Below, in pieces: positions 14,201 to 28,600 of a stretch of 64,000 bases of DNA. Numbering within the stretch: the stretch's first letter is position 1; each line of letters begins with the position of its first letter. Origin of the DNA: Cristatella mucedo (lineage: Eukaryota; Bryozoa; Phylactolaemata; Cristatellidae); contig WPIO01000049.1 in NCBI GenBank assembly GCA_009760855.2, positions 2,872,501 to 2,936,500 on the forward strand, read 5' to 3'. The position numbers and the translations under genes are program-made. The notes beneath the pieces are model-generated. The model was not told the DNA's origin, made no database searches, and saw nothing but the letters and a program-made list of their open reading frames with translations.

Positions 14201-17200
14201 GTAATGATCTAGCCGATCGCTTCTCTCTATTCTTTGTGCATAAGATAGACCAGATCAGGGAATCCATCCCTGCGATGACAACATCCCCACTAGAATGATG
14301 TTCCCCGATTCCCGGCTGCTCCTCAATGTCTACATTTAAGCAGGTCACTAGTGATCCCGTCTTGATGTTCGTATCTCAATCAAAGAAGACACCAAGTCCT
14401 CAGGACCCTATTCTCACTGTCCTGATCCTACGTTGAATTGATCTGCTGCTGCCATGCATAACTAACATCATTTATATATCTTTAGCCTCAGTTCATGTCC
14501 CAGCACCTTTGAAAAAAGCTGTAGTCAGGCCACTTCTCAAGAAAGCGACACTAGACCAAGATAATTTAAGCAACTATCGCCCTGTCTCCCTTCTACCAGT
14601 CCTATCAAAGAGACTGGAACTGGTGATGGCGGACCAGCTGAACTCATATATTGAAACTTCAAACCTCACTAGCAAGTTCCTTTCTGGCTTTAGAGCTAAT
14701 CACTCAGCAGGGTCAGCATTGCTTAGGGTATACAATGACCTACTTAGGAATTCAGACTCAGGTAGAGTGTCTCTGCTTGTTTTGCTCGATCTTTCGGCAG
14801 CGTTTGATACTATCGATCACAAAGTTCTTCAAGAGGCCTCTCATCTCGCCTGGGCATCACTGGCACTGCTCTAAAATGTTTCAGATCATATCTCAGCGGG
14901 AGACTCCAGAGTATTGACGTAAATGGACAAAAATCATCGAGGTACCTTTGAAAAATGAGTACCTTCGTGCTCCGTGCTAGGTACGGTTATTTTCATGGTT
15001 TATAGTCTACCTCTTGCTGAAACGATTGCCTAGCACAATCTAGGCTTTCACTTTTATGCAGATGACACTTATTTGTACCTTTGCTTTAATTCCTCTCAGA
15101 CTTCGAGCGCCTCGAATTCTCCCGACTAACTTGGTGCATGTATGGATGACCTCAGTGCATCGATGGCAGCAAATTTTCTGAAACTAAACGATGATGAAGC
15201 TAAATTACTAGTCATGGGTAAACCCAGTGGTATTCATAAATTAGAACGGCTGACGCTAAAAATTGGCTCTGCCAGCATATCTCCTGTTGAATCATCTCGA
15301 AATCTAGATGTCATGTTCTAAAGTGACCTCTCTTTAGACGACCACATCAGCACAGCATGCAAATCTGCCTACTTTCAGCTTCATAAAATTGCCAAAATTC
15401 CGGCTTGCTTAGATAAGGATACCCCATCTGATTTGCCCAATGCGTTTGTGACATCCCGACTTTACTTCTGTAACTCGCTGCTTGATGGCCTAGCGGCATG
15501 TGCAATCAACCGATTACGGCTCACGCAAATCTCTGCAGCTAGGCCTGTCTGTCGTGAGCGTCACAGTTGCCACATCACACCACTTCTCGCCGACCTGCAC
15601 TGACTACGAGTCAAGCAAGGGATATACTTCAAAGTTTATTCACTCACTTTTAGGTCACTTCATTTTTTTGGTCCAGAACATCTCTCAGATCTGCTCCCCC
15701 ACCAGGCCAAGCATCGTACCACCCGCTTTTTGGAACCCAACAGTTTACCACTACCTCGTACAAACCTCAAATCCTCTGGAGACTGTGCATTTAGTTCGTA
15801 TGCTCCCAAAGCCTGGAACTCCCTCCCTCCTTGCTTTAGAACATCCCCTGACTTGACCGCATTTAAAAGAAACCTAAAAACGCACCAATTTATGACAGCT
15901 ATTAGTGGGTCCCTATGATTCTTTCTTCATGTGCTTATCCGTGCTGACACTGTGAATGCTTACCCTGTGCATGTAACCTCTAACCACGTCGTTCACGATT
16001 TTTATCAAGCATTACATTAATCATGATTTAGTCGCATTTTTCTAAGCAGCATAATTAATATTGATTATGCACTTGATAAAGCGTCCTCAGAAAACTCAAT
16101 CTTTCACTGGCGCTTTACATTTGCTGAAAAGGAAAATGCAATGGAATGGTGAGTAATATCATGCTTGATAAACAAAAAAAAATGAATAACATGGTTAGGG
16201 GCGACATGCACAGGGTCAGCATGCAAATGTGGTTAGTGGCAACATGCACAGTGTCAGCACCCAAAAGCAATGAAGGAGGAATCACAGGGACCCACTAAAT
16301 GCTGTCATAAATAGGTGCGTTTTTAAGTTCTTTTTAAATGTGGTAAGGTCAGGGGATGTTCTGAGGCAGGTCGGCAGGGAGTTCCAGGCTTTTGGGACAT
16401 ATGAAGTAAATGCACGGTCTCCAAAGGATTTGAGGTTGGTACGAGGTATTTGTGGACTGTTGAATTCCGAAAAGTGGGTGGTACGATGCCTGACTTGAAG
16501 AGGAGTATATCTGAGAGATTGGCTGAAGCCAAATAATGAAGTGACCTGAAATTGAACGACAAAACCTTGAAGTCAATTCGTTGCTTGACTGGTAGCCAGT
16601 GCAGGTCGGCGAGAAGTGGAGTAATGTGGCAACGTCGAAGCTCGCTGCAGACAAGCCTAGCTGCGGAGTTTTGCAACTGCCATAATCGCCTGATCGCACA
16701 TATTCGTAGGCCAGTAAGCAGTGAGCTGCAGAAGTTGAGACGGGATGTCACGAATGCATGGACCAACTTAGACGTGGTATCCTTGTCTAAACAAGCCAGA
16801 ATTTTAGCAATGTAAAGGAGCTGAAAATAGGCAGATTTGCCAGTGGAGCTGATATGGTCGTCTAACCGGAGTTCACTTTGGAATATGACACCTAATTTTC
16901 GATGTGATTCAACTAGAGATATGCTGGCAGAGCCAATTTTGAGTGTCATCGTTTCCAATTTGTTAATCGAACTGGATTTGCCCATAACTAGTAAGACAGT
17001 TGTATCATTGTTTAGCTTTAGAAAATTTGCGTCCGTCCATGTGAGGATTACATCAATGCATGCGGCAGGAGAGTTGAGAGAATTTGAGGTGCTCGAAGGC
17101 TGGGAGGGATCAAAGCAATGGTAATTTAATGTAATGTAATGTAATGTATCTCCGTCTGCAATTCCACAAAGTCAGAAAGACCATGTGGGTGTTACGCAGG

Positions 17201-20200
17201 AGAGTTTTGTATAGCCCACTCACAGCCTAAGCGGCTTTCGCTACACATTCAAGGTACAACTGAGTGTCATCCGCATAGAAGTGAAAGCCTAGATTGTGCT
17301 AGGCAATCACATCAGCAAGAGGGAGAGCATAAACCGTGAAAAGAACCGGATTTAGCTCGGAGCCCTGAGGTACCCCATATTTCGATGTTACTCAGATGAT
17401 ATTTGTCCATTCATGTCAATACTCTGGAGTCTCCCTCTGAGGTGAGACCTGAACCACTGCAGAGCAGTGCTAATTATGCTCAGGCGAGATGAGAGGCGCT
17501 TTTGAAGAACTTTGTGATCGATGGTATCAAAAGCTGCCGAAAGATCGAGCAAAACAAGTAGAGACACTCTACCCATGTCTGCATTCCTAAGTAGGTCGTT
17601 ATGTCCTAAGCAACGCTGACTCTGGGGAGTGATTAGCTCTAAAGCCAGACTAGAATTTACTAGCAAGGTGCGAGGTTTCGATATATGAGTTCAGCTGGTC
17701 CACCACGACCAGTTCCAGTCTCTTTGATAGGAATGGTAGAAGGGAGACAGGGCGATAGTTGCTTAAATTATCTTGGTCTAGTGTCGCTTTCTTGAGAAGT
17801 GGCCTGACTACAGCCTTTTTGAAAGGTGCTGGGACATGACCTGAGGCTAAAGATATATAAATGATGTTATTTAATGCATGGCAGCAGCATATCAATTCAA
17901 CGTAGGATCAGGAAAGTGAGCATAGGGTCCTGAGGACTTGGTGTCTTCTTTGATTGAGATACGAACATCAAGACGGGATCACTAGTGACCTGCTTAAATG
18001 TTGACATTGAGGTGCAGCCAGGAATCTGGGAACAGCATTCTAGTGGAAATGTTGTCATCGCAGGGATGGATTTCCCGATCTTGTCTATCTTCTGCACAAA
18101 TAATTGAGAGAAGCGATCGGCTAGATCACCACAAGGATCATCAGGTAAGGAGCTAATCTGGGAGGGTTTGATGAGATGGTTTAAGTAAAGCGCCTAGGAA
18201 GAGATTGAGTTCTCTGAGGGTGCTATATTAAGTGCATTATTATTATTACTACTAATATAGTCATGTTGGCAATATGAAATCAACAGTGCAGTTATGCAAC
18301 GCCTATAGAGGAAATGGTAGCTGCAATGTAGTTCAATTTTGTAAGGACACAGGCTGGCACGTGCCATTGGCGGCTTCAGCAAAGCAATGAGAACGCCCAG
18401 TTCCACGTAATTGTCTGGGTAAACTCGGAACACGGTGTTCTATCACTTGGGATCAGACATGCATTTTTTCCCAATCTAATACGGAAATTGCATATCGTAT
18501 CGCAGGTCGCCTTTGCACGGCACCCCTAGCAATTGGAAGCCATTTCTAGATTAAATCTAGGCCTCCTTTTCCAAAGTAACCTTGTATTAGACGACAACAT
18601 CAAAGCGGCTACCAAATCTTCCTACTTTCAGCTACACACCATTGCTAAAAGGTGGGCTCGCTTAGACAGGGATACCACATCTAAATAGGTCAGTGAATTT
18701 GTTACATCCCTTCTCGACTTCTGTAACCGACTGCTTGCCTGTCTAAGGGCATGTGCTATTGGGTGCTTACAACTGGTGCAAAACTCTGCAGCTACACTTT
18801 TTTGTTGTAAGCATAGCAGTTTCCACATCACACTGCTTCTAGCTGACCTGCACTGGTTCTCAGTCAAATAGTGCATCGACTTTAATGTTCTGTTACTTAC
18901 ATTAAGGGCCATTCATTCTTTGGCACCAGCCTACCTGTCAGATTTACTTTACAACTTGGCTATTCATAGCATCACTCACTTTATTATCAAATCATTTAGC
19001 TGCACTTTGTACGAACCTCTCGAGGCTGACTGGCCCGGGCAATCGCATGCCATAGACTGATAAGTCCCAAGCGTCATGCAACGCAATTCAACTGGTGTAA
19101 GAGAAACACCTTTTCTAGAATTTGAAATCAAAAGCGCAGTTTCTCAATTCTTATAACTTGAATGGCAGCCATGTGGCAGTTTAATTATGTAGAGATGCTG
19201 GCCGGGACCGGGACCATTAAAAGCCTAGCGTGCGAAAGTGTGTGCGCTATGTCATGAAATTTTGTTGATAAACGCGGAACACCGTTGTGTACGATGCGAA
19301 ATCGAAACTGCAATTACATGACACCTGTTATAGAAACTGCCAAAGTATCCCAGTGCATTAATGCGCGGCGGCCCGGAGCATTTCAGACAAATGCACTAGA
19401 AAGGGCAGGCGCAATTGTACGAAATAGTGTGAGGAATCCAGGAATTTTATTTTCTAAAATCTGGAATGGAAAGCTCAGTTTCCCGATGCTCGTAGTGGAA
19501 ATGGCAGCTGTATCACCGTTTAATTATGTAAGGACGCTGGCTGGCCTTGGTCGTTCGAGGCCCCCAGCAATAGTAACAATAATAATAAAAATAATACATT
19601 TGATAAAGTGACCTCAGATAGCTCAATATTTTTCTAGGCGCTTTACACTTGCTGCCAAGGAAGCCAAATCGAATGCTAAATGGTGGCATGGTCAACAAAT
19701 AACAAGAAAAACATGGTCAGGGATGACATGCATGGGGTCAGCATGCAAGTGTTGTCCTTGGCAGCACGAAACAGTGTCAACACGCATGAGCACGTAAAGT
19801 ACGAATCACAGGGACCCAATAAACGCTGTCATTAATAGATGCACTCAGAACGCAAAAGCGCAATCGCCTGGAATTTTGTGATTAAACCTGGAACTCTATT
19901 CTCTGTCATTTGAAATATAAAAAAATGCAGCTGCGTAAAACCGTTTTTAGAAATGGAAGCTGTATCGCAGTTCAATTATTTCTTGTGTCTGCTGCCGCTG
20001 GAAGCCATAATATGAGAACATGCTTGAGGAATTGCGTGGAATCTGGTTAGTTAACGTGCAACACAGCTTGTGTAATTATTATGCAAAATTGCAGTGGCGC
20101 GAAGCCTTTTGTGGAAACGACAGCCTATTTCAAGTTTGAACGTTTTGGTTTGCCGCGTCGCACCAGGTCATCCGAGGTCAAAGCATATAAACGAGCGTGT

Positions 20201-20745
20201 GCAAGCGTAAATGCATGAAATATATTGGGTAAGCTCAACGTGCTGTTTTCCACCGTTTGGAATTAAAACCGCAGCGGAAGTGTTTCGCTTAAAGAACAGC
20301 TATATTGCCGTTCGAATGTGTAAAAAGAATGGCTGACGCTGGCCATTTCAGGCCGCAGCACGAGAGCAGTCGAGCTAGTGCATAAGATTTGTTCGTAAAA
20401 CGCATAACACTATTCTGTCTGATTAGGAATACAGACCACTGCTTTAAGACGTTTATTGTGGACCTCGCAGCTGTATCGCATATTTATTCATGTGACTCCA
20501 GCTTCGATCTTGACATCGTGAACGTCGCATCGAATTATTGCCACGAAAGTCTCTATCGTTTGCGTTCTCGTCATCGCTCTCTTTATCGCTTCCGTTCCCT
20601 ACCTTGGTCGGCGTGACCTCGTTCTCAGCTGAAGTTCTATTCGATGCTACCACTCTCGCTGGCGTTTACGAGCCTCTGGCCCAAGCAGTCAAGTACGACC
20701 AACGACCAGCTTTCGCCTTTGCCTCAAGCGCTTCACTCTCTCTCA

Positions 20746-20811
<66 letters not shown>

Positions 20812-22601
20812 CTCTCAATCTCCCTCCCTCTCTCTCTCTTTCTCGCTCATTCTCTCTTTCTCGCTCTCTCTATGCCTTTCTCTCTCTGCCGCCCATGTTT
20901 GGCCCAGATATTAGGTACTCGCCTTTAGCCGCCAGGGTCACGCATTCAAGCGTGCGATACGATACATGTAAAGTGCCAGAATAGAGCAATGGTTCTCTGA
21001 GGGTGTAATTAAAATGAAGTAGTATTTTTTCTCACTTCTGGGATTCTCGCCTAAAAAAAAATCCTAGCTTAATCAACAACCACTTCTTGTATAGCGACAG
21101 AAGAGCCTTTACGGCTATCACTACTGCTTGCAGTGGCGTAACAGAATCGTCCACCGCAGGAATTGAGCCCACGACCTCGGGACTGAGGTCATGAAAGCTA
21201 CCACCTTACCTAGTGTGCCATCATGGTTCTCTCGATGGATCTCGCGTTTTGCCCAGCCAAGAGATCTCCCGGTGGGCGTTAGTGCAGCTGAACGGCAAAG
21301 TAACACCTCGGGAATAGTGCATGCGTGTGCTCTCACCTTCGTCGTGTTCGCTTGCCGTCGTTCAAATTGCCTGGTTGAATAGCACACGGTTCTGATCGAC
21401 GACGGTAGTGTGCGAAATGGCGTTCGCAGTGCCACCTGGCCATACGGCAGCGCTGCCGTTGACCTCCGGATGTGCAGCAATATTGAAGTGTAGCAGAAGG
21501 CAATCGTGCCAATTGGAGTGGCAAACACAGCGATGAATATCGCGACGACGAACGATGCGTCACTCGCTCTCGTCCAATTGAGCGAGCAGCCTGCGTAGTG
21601 GGGCTCCAGCACGTAGGAGCCCCACGCCTCCACGAGGGGCAGTGTCGCCCAGAGGGCACTGTATGCATACAGCAGAGCGCCAGTGCAAGCGATCCTTCTT
21701 GGCTTCAGCATGGCGGCGGCTATGATGAGTAAAAACGGATGGATTCGCTGTCATATTTCTGCTAGTTGACGGAAAACGCTCTGCCTTAGTGTGCTTCGAG
21801 CGGCAATCGAAAGAGCTCATACCTGAGTGAGGAAGGCAGATGCCGACGTATCTGGTGGCGGCCATCAGCGTGATTGCGAGAAGACTCTGATATCCGAATA
21901 GAAAGCAAAGGAAGGCGTGGATGTGGCAACCTGCTCGAGAGGAAGTGTCCCGGAGTCTAGAATTTTTCGTTACAGTGCCGGAAGCGGGAGGCCAGCTTTT
22001 CCCGCGCCAAGTCGTCCTAGTGCCGACCTCTCGACACGTGACGCGTTGCTGAATAATGTAAAATGTTTAATGATCTATTGGCCTCATTTGTATATTGACA
22101 GAAGAGCCTTACTGGCTATCACTGCCGCTCGAAGTTGACAATAAAGGATAGTCCAGTGCAGGACTCGAGCCTGCGACCTGGGCTGTGAAGCCCTTGCACT
22201 GTACTTCTACGACCAGGGCCGTGGTCAAAGAAGGAAAGAGGTCGGCGATGAAACGGGCGAGTCACGGTGCAAGCGAGAAGGATGTCTCCAGCGGCCACAC
22301 AGATCGACAGCAAAAGTTTGACAAGGATCAGGTCAGGGTCGTTGTCAGATCACGGCGCCTATCAGGTCAGTCGGATGGTCAGATCGGGCGCCGATGCAGC
22401 TCGTGTTGAGCCTGAGAAGCCGGGAGCTCCTCTCGGTTGGCCACGTAGCGAGAACTCAGCTGGCTAACAATGCTTCGCTGATGCAACGATGAACACTGGC
22501 TGGCTGGCTGGCTGAGAAGCGGCCAGCCGAGCTTGGTGGTCACGTCGATCGCTCAGATATCATCGAAAGCTTTGCGCCCGCAGAGCATTACGATCGGATA
22601 C

Positions 22602-22639
<38 letters not shown>

Positions 22640-25600
22640 GGGGAGAGACAGACAGACAGCGAGACAGAGAGACGGAGACAGAGAAAGACAAAGGCAGACA
22701 AAGACAGACAGAGGCAGAGAGAGAAAGACGGAAACAGAAAGAGACAGTGAGAGGAGGAGAAGAGTATCCACCTTTGGTGTACAGCGAACCTCGAGCCAGC
22801 CCGCTCGGGTTCACTTCATGGCAGCTGGTCGTGGCTGGTCACGTGGCAGTGGTTTATGGCTCCATGAGAAGATGAGCCAAGCATTCTATTGTAAGGTTGT
22901 TATCAGGTCCCTTACTGCTAGGCGTTTTCTCGGAAAGGAATGCGATTTGAGGCAGCTGAGGATTTACGATCTGCTATTCCATCGCAGCAAGTCGGTGTTT
23001 ATCCTTTTCCAGTCGGAAGGTCATGGCTTACGAGGAAATGAACTGAGGCTACGAGAACGCTTGGCCTCATGCAATGCTTAAAAAGATCACGAAATTGCAA
23101 AAATCGGTGATAGCGTGTCGGCTTGGCTTCACTGGGTCTTAATCCACAGGGGAAGGCACTTGCTTTTTACATAATAATAATAATACATTTGATATTGCGC
23201 CCTCAGAGAACTCAATTTCTTTCTAGGTACTTTAAATCGCAGCCATACTTTCAACACCCCGGGGCCGTATGATCTCGAGCATGATTTAAAGTTAATAATA
23301 ATAATAATGCTCTTTATAAAGCACTCTCAAAGAACTATCTCTTTCTAGGCGCATTACATTTGCTGCAAACGGAAACGCGATTGAATGGTGAGTAATATTA
23401 TGCTTGAAAAACAACATGAATAGCATAGTTGGGGTGACATGCACAGAGTCAGCATTCAGGTGTGGACATGAAGGACGAATCACAGGGACCCACTAAATGT
23501 TTCCCTAAATAGCTGTCTTTAAGTTGTTTTTAAACGTGGTCAAGTCAGGGGATGTTCTGACTCAAGTCCGTAGTGAGATCCAGGCTTTGGGAGCGTTAGC
23601 TGTGATACTCAAGGGAAGTTGGAGCTTTTCCCTTCAGTTTTCAACATAATTGTAACATACCATTGTAGATTGCCATATATTCCCGGGATAATTCAAGAAG
23701 TTGTCGTAAATTGAGCTAGATTGAATGCTCACATTTGGTTGAAAGATGTGCACCCACAGTTAACGTCATACCGCATGCTAATTAGAGCTTAAAATGGATA
23801 GTTTCTACTCAATCTGAAACAGATTGCAGTTGAAGATGGGCCCGCGAAATCGACTGCCATGCCTTGCCCTCGATTTAACGTACTTGATTGCTTGAAAGGA
23901 TTTGGTTTCAATTTTAATACAGCATGATGTAATACGCACGACTACCTGGAGATTCTCCCAGCAGCTGCCGGTCTATTTGTAACGTTTCATTATGCATTCT
24001 CGCATTTTTCAAGATATTGCCGTCTATTGGAGTTCAAAGCCATTGATTGAAAGCGAACAATGTCAGCAAATTATTCGCGCGCATAGTAAGCTATTACTCG
24101 TAATAAGAGTGGCATTTTCGCAAAGCCAATCTTTTCGATTTTCCAGGGGTTGTGGTATCGGAGCCGAACATTTCTTTCGATTGCTGTGCGTTGCTGATAG
24201 TTAACGAGCAAAGCAGTTTGAAGATGCCATGATTTCCCTTAGGACGCGGCGGAATGTTATATTTAATGATAATTGGAGCTTCTGCACTTCTGATTTCTCG
24301 TCGATTGGCAGTAGGTCTTTGTATTTGCCCGGGCTATTGCTGTTGATTGCCATTCATAGCTCGCAATTGTACGTGCCCGATTGATCGAAATTATCTGATT
24401 GTACCTTAAACATAGTATACCGTGACACCTAAGGAAAATCCTATCTTGACCCAGCCACTATTCAACGATTTGCGATGGATCCTAATGGATTGCCATATTT
24501 GCCCGGGCCGGTGCTGTCAAGTACTGTGTGTTGCCCGAGAATGAACGCACAGAATGTATTGAAAGTATTGCTTGCCCGGTGAATTAAAAATAAATACCAG
24601 CTGATTTAACTGCCTCTTTTTGTATACCGACAGAATAGCCTTGACGGCTATCACCACAGCTCGCAGTGGCGATAGAGGATCGCCTACCACAGGATTCGAA
24701 CCCACGACCTCGGAGCCGAGGTCGTAAAAAGCAACCGCCTTACCTAGTCAGCAATTGCGGCTTACCGGTGACATGTTAGGCTATGTTTATACCTCTCGCT
24801 GAAGTACCGGCCTTACGGGCCCATGACCCCATAACGACATATGTTTGACAGCTGTTGAGGTACACGCACGCCTAGGAACTTAACGTGACTTTTTCATCGA
24901 TTAATTTGCGAGTAATCAAATCTTGGAGCTTGGCTCTACTCAAAGGCCGAACAGTCGTGACACGGTTCATTGACGGAGCTCAACGAATGCGTTCCCTCGA
25001 AGCTTGGCAGGCACGAAATCCATTTTGAGCTGCCATCTTTTTTGAGATCGTTTCAAGACAATCACGTAGATTTAGCATGAGCTGGTAGAGACTAGAACAT
25101 AAAGACAGAAATAAAAAAGAGAGATAGAGAGTGAGAAACAGAAAGAGACACAGCGACACAAGAGACTGAAACAGAAACAGACAGAGATAGAGACAGTGAC
25201 AGGCAGTGACAGACTAATTAGATTAAATAGATAGACAATATTTACAAGGTAAAGTGGATAAATTAGATATTTACATCGTGTCCGAAGAGAACTAAATCAC
25301 TTTTGAGGCTGGTTAAAAATGCTGTGAGGTAGGTTCGTTCATTGCCATTTATTACAACTGCACTGCAATATTTCCTATCAAGAAAAGGAAGCTGGTGAGG
25401 ACCAGTCGAAGAAATAGAGGGAACGGAAAAAACTTAGGGAAGAGAGAGAGAGAGAGAGAGAAAAAGAGAGGGTAAGAGACAGAGAGAGAGAGAGAGGGAG
25501 AGAGTAAGAGAGAGAGAGAGAGAAAGAGAGAAAGAGAGGGTAAGAGAGAGAAAGAGAGAGAGAGAGAGAAAGAGAGGATAAGAGAGAGAGAGAGAGAGAG

Positions 25601-28600
25601 AGAGAAAGGCAAAGACAATGACAAATCGGAAAAGAAAGAGTGAGCGAGAGTTGGAGGACAGAGATAGCTGAGCAGAGCTGCCACGGACGGCAGCGTTGCG
25701 ACCGATCGGCCCCTGTCATCGCAGCCTCAGCCGAAGTGGCAAAGGAGCCGCAGCGCCAGGCGAGCTGCCTTGTTTAGTCTACTTTGTTGAGCGGAGGCAC
25801 AGAGGAATCACGGGCACGTTGACAGAGGCCCTAGCGGCGATTTAACTCTAAACCGCCGCCAACGCGAGAGCGGTTCCAGTGAATTTCACCAGCCATGCTA
25901 TTGCTACCTCCACATGCCTGCGCCGTAGAGAATTCTGCAAGAGGCCGACCGCAATGCAGTTATGCCACTCTGTACGTTGGGGGCTCGGCAACAAAAGATT
26001 CAGTGGCTGTAGCAACGAGAGATTCAGTAGCTATAGCAACGAGAGATTCAGTGGCTATAGCAGCGAAAAGCTACTCAGCTAGCAACGCGACTGGCTCACT
26101 TTTGCGTAGCTGCCATTGGCCAACTCTCGCCCTCGACTGCAACGAAATGGGACGGCCGAGAGCGAGCGAAAACAGAGGGCGCCGAGCGAGCGGACGTAAT
26201 TGCAGTTCTCGGTCACGCGCCGCCTACGAGAAGAGCTCGTTCCCGGGCACTCTGGTGCTCTCGGCTCCGCCTCTGCCTTCCGCTCGGCGCTCCGCGAATG
26301 AAGCTTTCCATTCTGCGAAGCGAGAGCGACTGTGGCAGCCGGCCGCCTCTCCGGCAGCCACCACCGCACGCACCGACCGTCGTCGCAGCTGTTGCGCCAC
26401 TCGCCGACACCATTTCTGCCGATGCCGTGAGCAAGAGCTTACCCAGAGCTCCGAACAGCCATCGCCGAACCAGCAGTGAGATGGCCGACACGGGGCACGT
26501 GGTGAGCGCGAGGCAGAGGTCGGTCGTGTTTAGGAGCGCCGTGACGAGCTCCATCGGCCGGATGCGCGGCTTGGTCCTTGCCGCAGCCAGAGGGCGGACG
26601 ATCAGGTAGAGGCTGAGCACGCTCAGCGCCGCTCCGACAGGCCCTGCGGCGTAGATGCGAGTGCGAAGCGACGCTGGGCGGCGGTCACTCAGAACGAGAC
26701 GACGGGATTTTGTGAGACCAACTCCCGGTCGGTTCCCGGCGAGGCGAGCACTAAGTCACTAAGTGAGGATGCAATGGCGCCTATTGCCTACACCAATAGA
26801 CGTCGTCTCGACGATCTACCTAACCGGACGCTTCGCGAATCCTCTTTCACCGCGTCTTGGTTTCCCGCCTTGAAGTAGGATGCGGAATGAACGTTGGCTA
26901 CCTCGCTCGAGCTCTCTTGGTGGAGCGCTCAGCCGACCGCAGCAAGCTTGTGCGAGCGAAACCGAGGAGCGGGTGTCTCACGAACGCTTAAGCTTCTCTG
27001 CCGCCTAACCGCAGCTCGTGAGGTCATCAGCTCCTGAATCGAGGAGCCGCGGACGATATCCGGGCGGTCAATTTCTAGCTGATGGCAGAGCGCCGACGTT
27101 TCGCTTTGCAGAAGAGCTCAGAGTCTCGGCGCGCCCTGAGCGCCTGTAGCGCCTGTAGCGTGCCGAGCAAGCGCCTGGCTGTCGGGCTACGGATACTCTG
27201 TATGAGCTTGGCATAGCATTTGCAGATGTCACCGCCTCAAAGATGCGGATGAAAGAGACATTACTGATTGAATTAACCTAAGATGAGGGAGCCCTTGCTG
27301 AGGCAGCACTTTGCCAGGTCAGAAGGAAAGCAAAAGGTTTGTGATGAAATCTTTCTCGGTTTGAGCGAGTCGAGGATAAACCTGTAAAGAAGTATACGTA
27401 TGTTAATCCTCACTTTAGGAGTTTAGACGATGCGTCAAGTCGCGCGATTACGTAGTTTGATTTGGCTGACAACCCCAAGCTATGAGTCTGTGGGAGCTGA
27501 GACACTTGGTAACTGAAGGAGGATTTGGACCGATTGGAAGTCATGCTGAGTGCCTTGAATTCAGAGGAGCTGGCAGTGGGCGAGGAGAAGCCCGAAGCGG
27601 TATGTTGGACTGGGACGTGAGATTCAAATCCATACGGTGAAAGATGCGTAAATAGGCTACAATGCTGAGCTAAGATAACTTGTTAACTTCTAAATACAGA
27701 GCGAGCGGGGACCTGGCGCCTTGGAACTGAGCACAAACACAAGAAGTCAGTCTGAGAGAGGAAATTGATCCCTCTTCTGGTCAGAGCATTCCGGGCTTCC
27801 GCTATGCGGGGCCCTGCCTTTTGTGGTGCAGAGACTATTTAACGTTCGATTTTCAAAATAGGGCTCAGTAGATTTGTCATTCAATATTTCTACTTGCACG
27901 CTACGGAGGAAATCTAGCCTGCTGCGAGAAAAAACGTCTCCGTTTATATAATTTTAAGTGTGAGATTTACATTTTTGTATTATAAATTATATAAACTATA
28001 TGACGGTGACAAACTTTTGATATTAATCTTAAAAAACCTGAATTAATACCTATAGGCAACTGTACATTAATTCTATAGGCCACTCAAAAATATAAAGGCA
28101 AAACCTAAAACTGAGTTCTGCCAGCATATTTATTGAAGTGTCTGCTACCAGACTATGTGCCCTCCCAAGCTGACCATATCAGCTCCAAAATCTATTCTTA
28201 ATGCTACCAACTACGTACAGCTGCAAACATTAGCTTTGCCTAAGATAAATACATTACCTACAAGCTTGACTATGCATTCTTTACATTCCGCGTAGACCTC
28301 TGCCAGTTACTACTCTCTCATGTCGCGTAGCCTTAGCAAAGAGACGCTAAAAGTGGGCCTAAAACTGCCCGGTTGCCTTGGGTGCAGCGAATGCGACAGT
28401 CACCATCTAACGCCAATTATAAACGTTGTGAGCATGTTTGTGGGCGTATTGCTAAACAGCAAACGACTTGGAGCACTCGGAACACAACCGAGCTCGACAA
28501 GGTTTAATCAACAACTCGTGCATGCAGCCGTTAATGCTAACGGAGCCTCCTGTCGTCTGCACTCATGAACACTGAGCTCCAATTGGCCAGTGCCGTTGCT

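Larger units (their letters stand above)
13350..18258 (+). mobile_element. LINE-A copy, split by a nested LINE-A
   Basis: Decayed L2/CR1-like element. The endonuclease part includes a readable [11 protein letters not shown] block (13500-13530) and SCLSDQM (13670-13700). RT includes [16 protein letters not shown] (14570-14620) and [16 protein letters not shown] (14780-14830). The C-terminal region runs to about 15920. The body stops near 16045 without its tail. The missing tail (AAAGCGCCTAGGAAGAG, then ATTATTATT) appears at 18186-18258, beyond an opposite-strand LINE-A. Stops and frameshifts make it inactive. Confidence 0.8.
12450..20560. repeat. Degenerate ~170-bp satellite array in opsin A intron 4
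   Basis: A recurrent unit can be followed by three anchors: GTAAAC-x-GGAACACCGTGTTCTAT, AATCAAAACCGCAGTTTC, and GGCAGCTGTATCGCAGTTCA with variants. Unit starts fall near 12757, 12930, 13081, 13257, then 18255, 18414, 19100, 19266, 19425, 19875, 20050, 20230 and 20393. Spacings are mostly 150-180 bp. LINE-A insertions split the array at 13.35-18.26 kb, 18.55-19.04 kb and 19.56-19.86 kb. Units are strongly diverged, so the array is old. Confidence 0.75.

Noticed and set aside
16323-16985. 220-codon minus-strand frame as a host gene
   Set aside because: It is the C-terminal region of a LINE-A reverse transcriptase with matching sequence at 15.2-15.8, 39.8-40.1 and 58.0-58.6 kb.
26079-26609. Plus-strand frames over 26.0-26.6 kb and 54.2-54.6 kb
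   Set aside because: They are shadows of opsin exon 2 and adjoining GC-rich intron; transmembrane segments and splice sites are on the minus strand.
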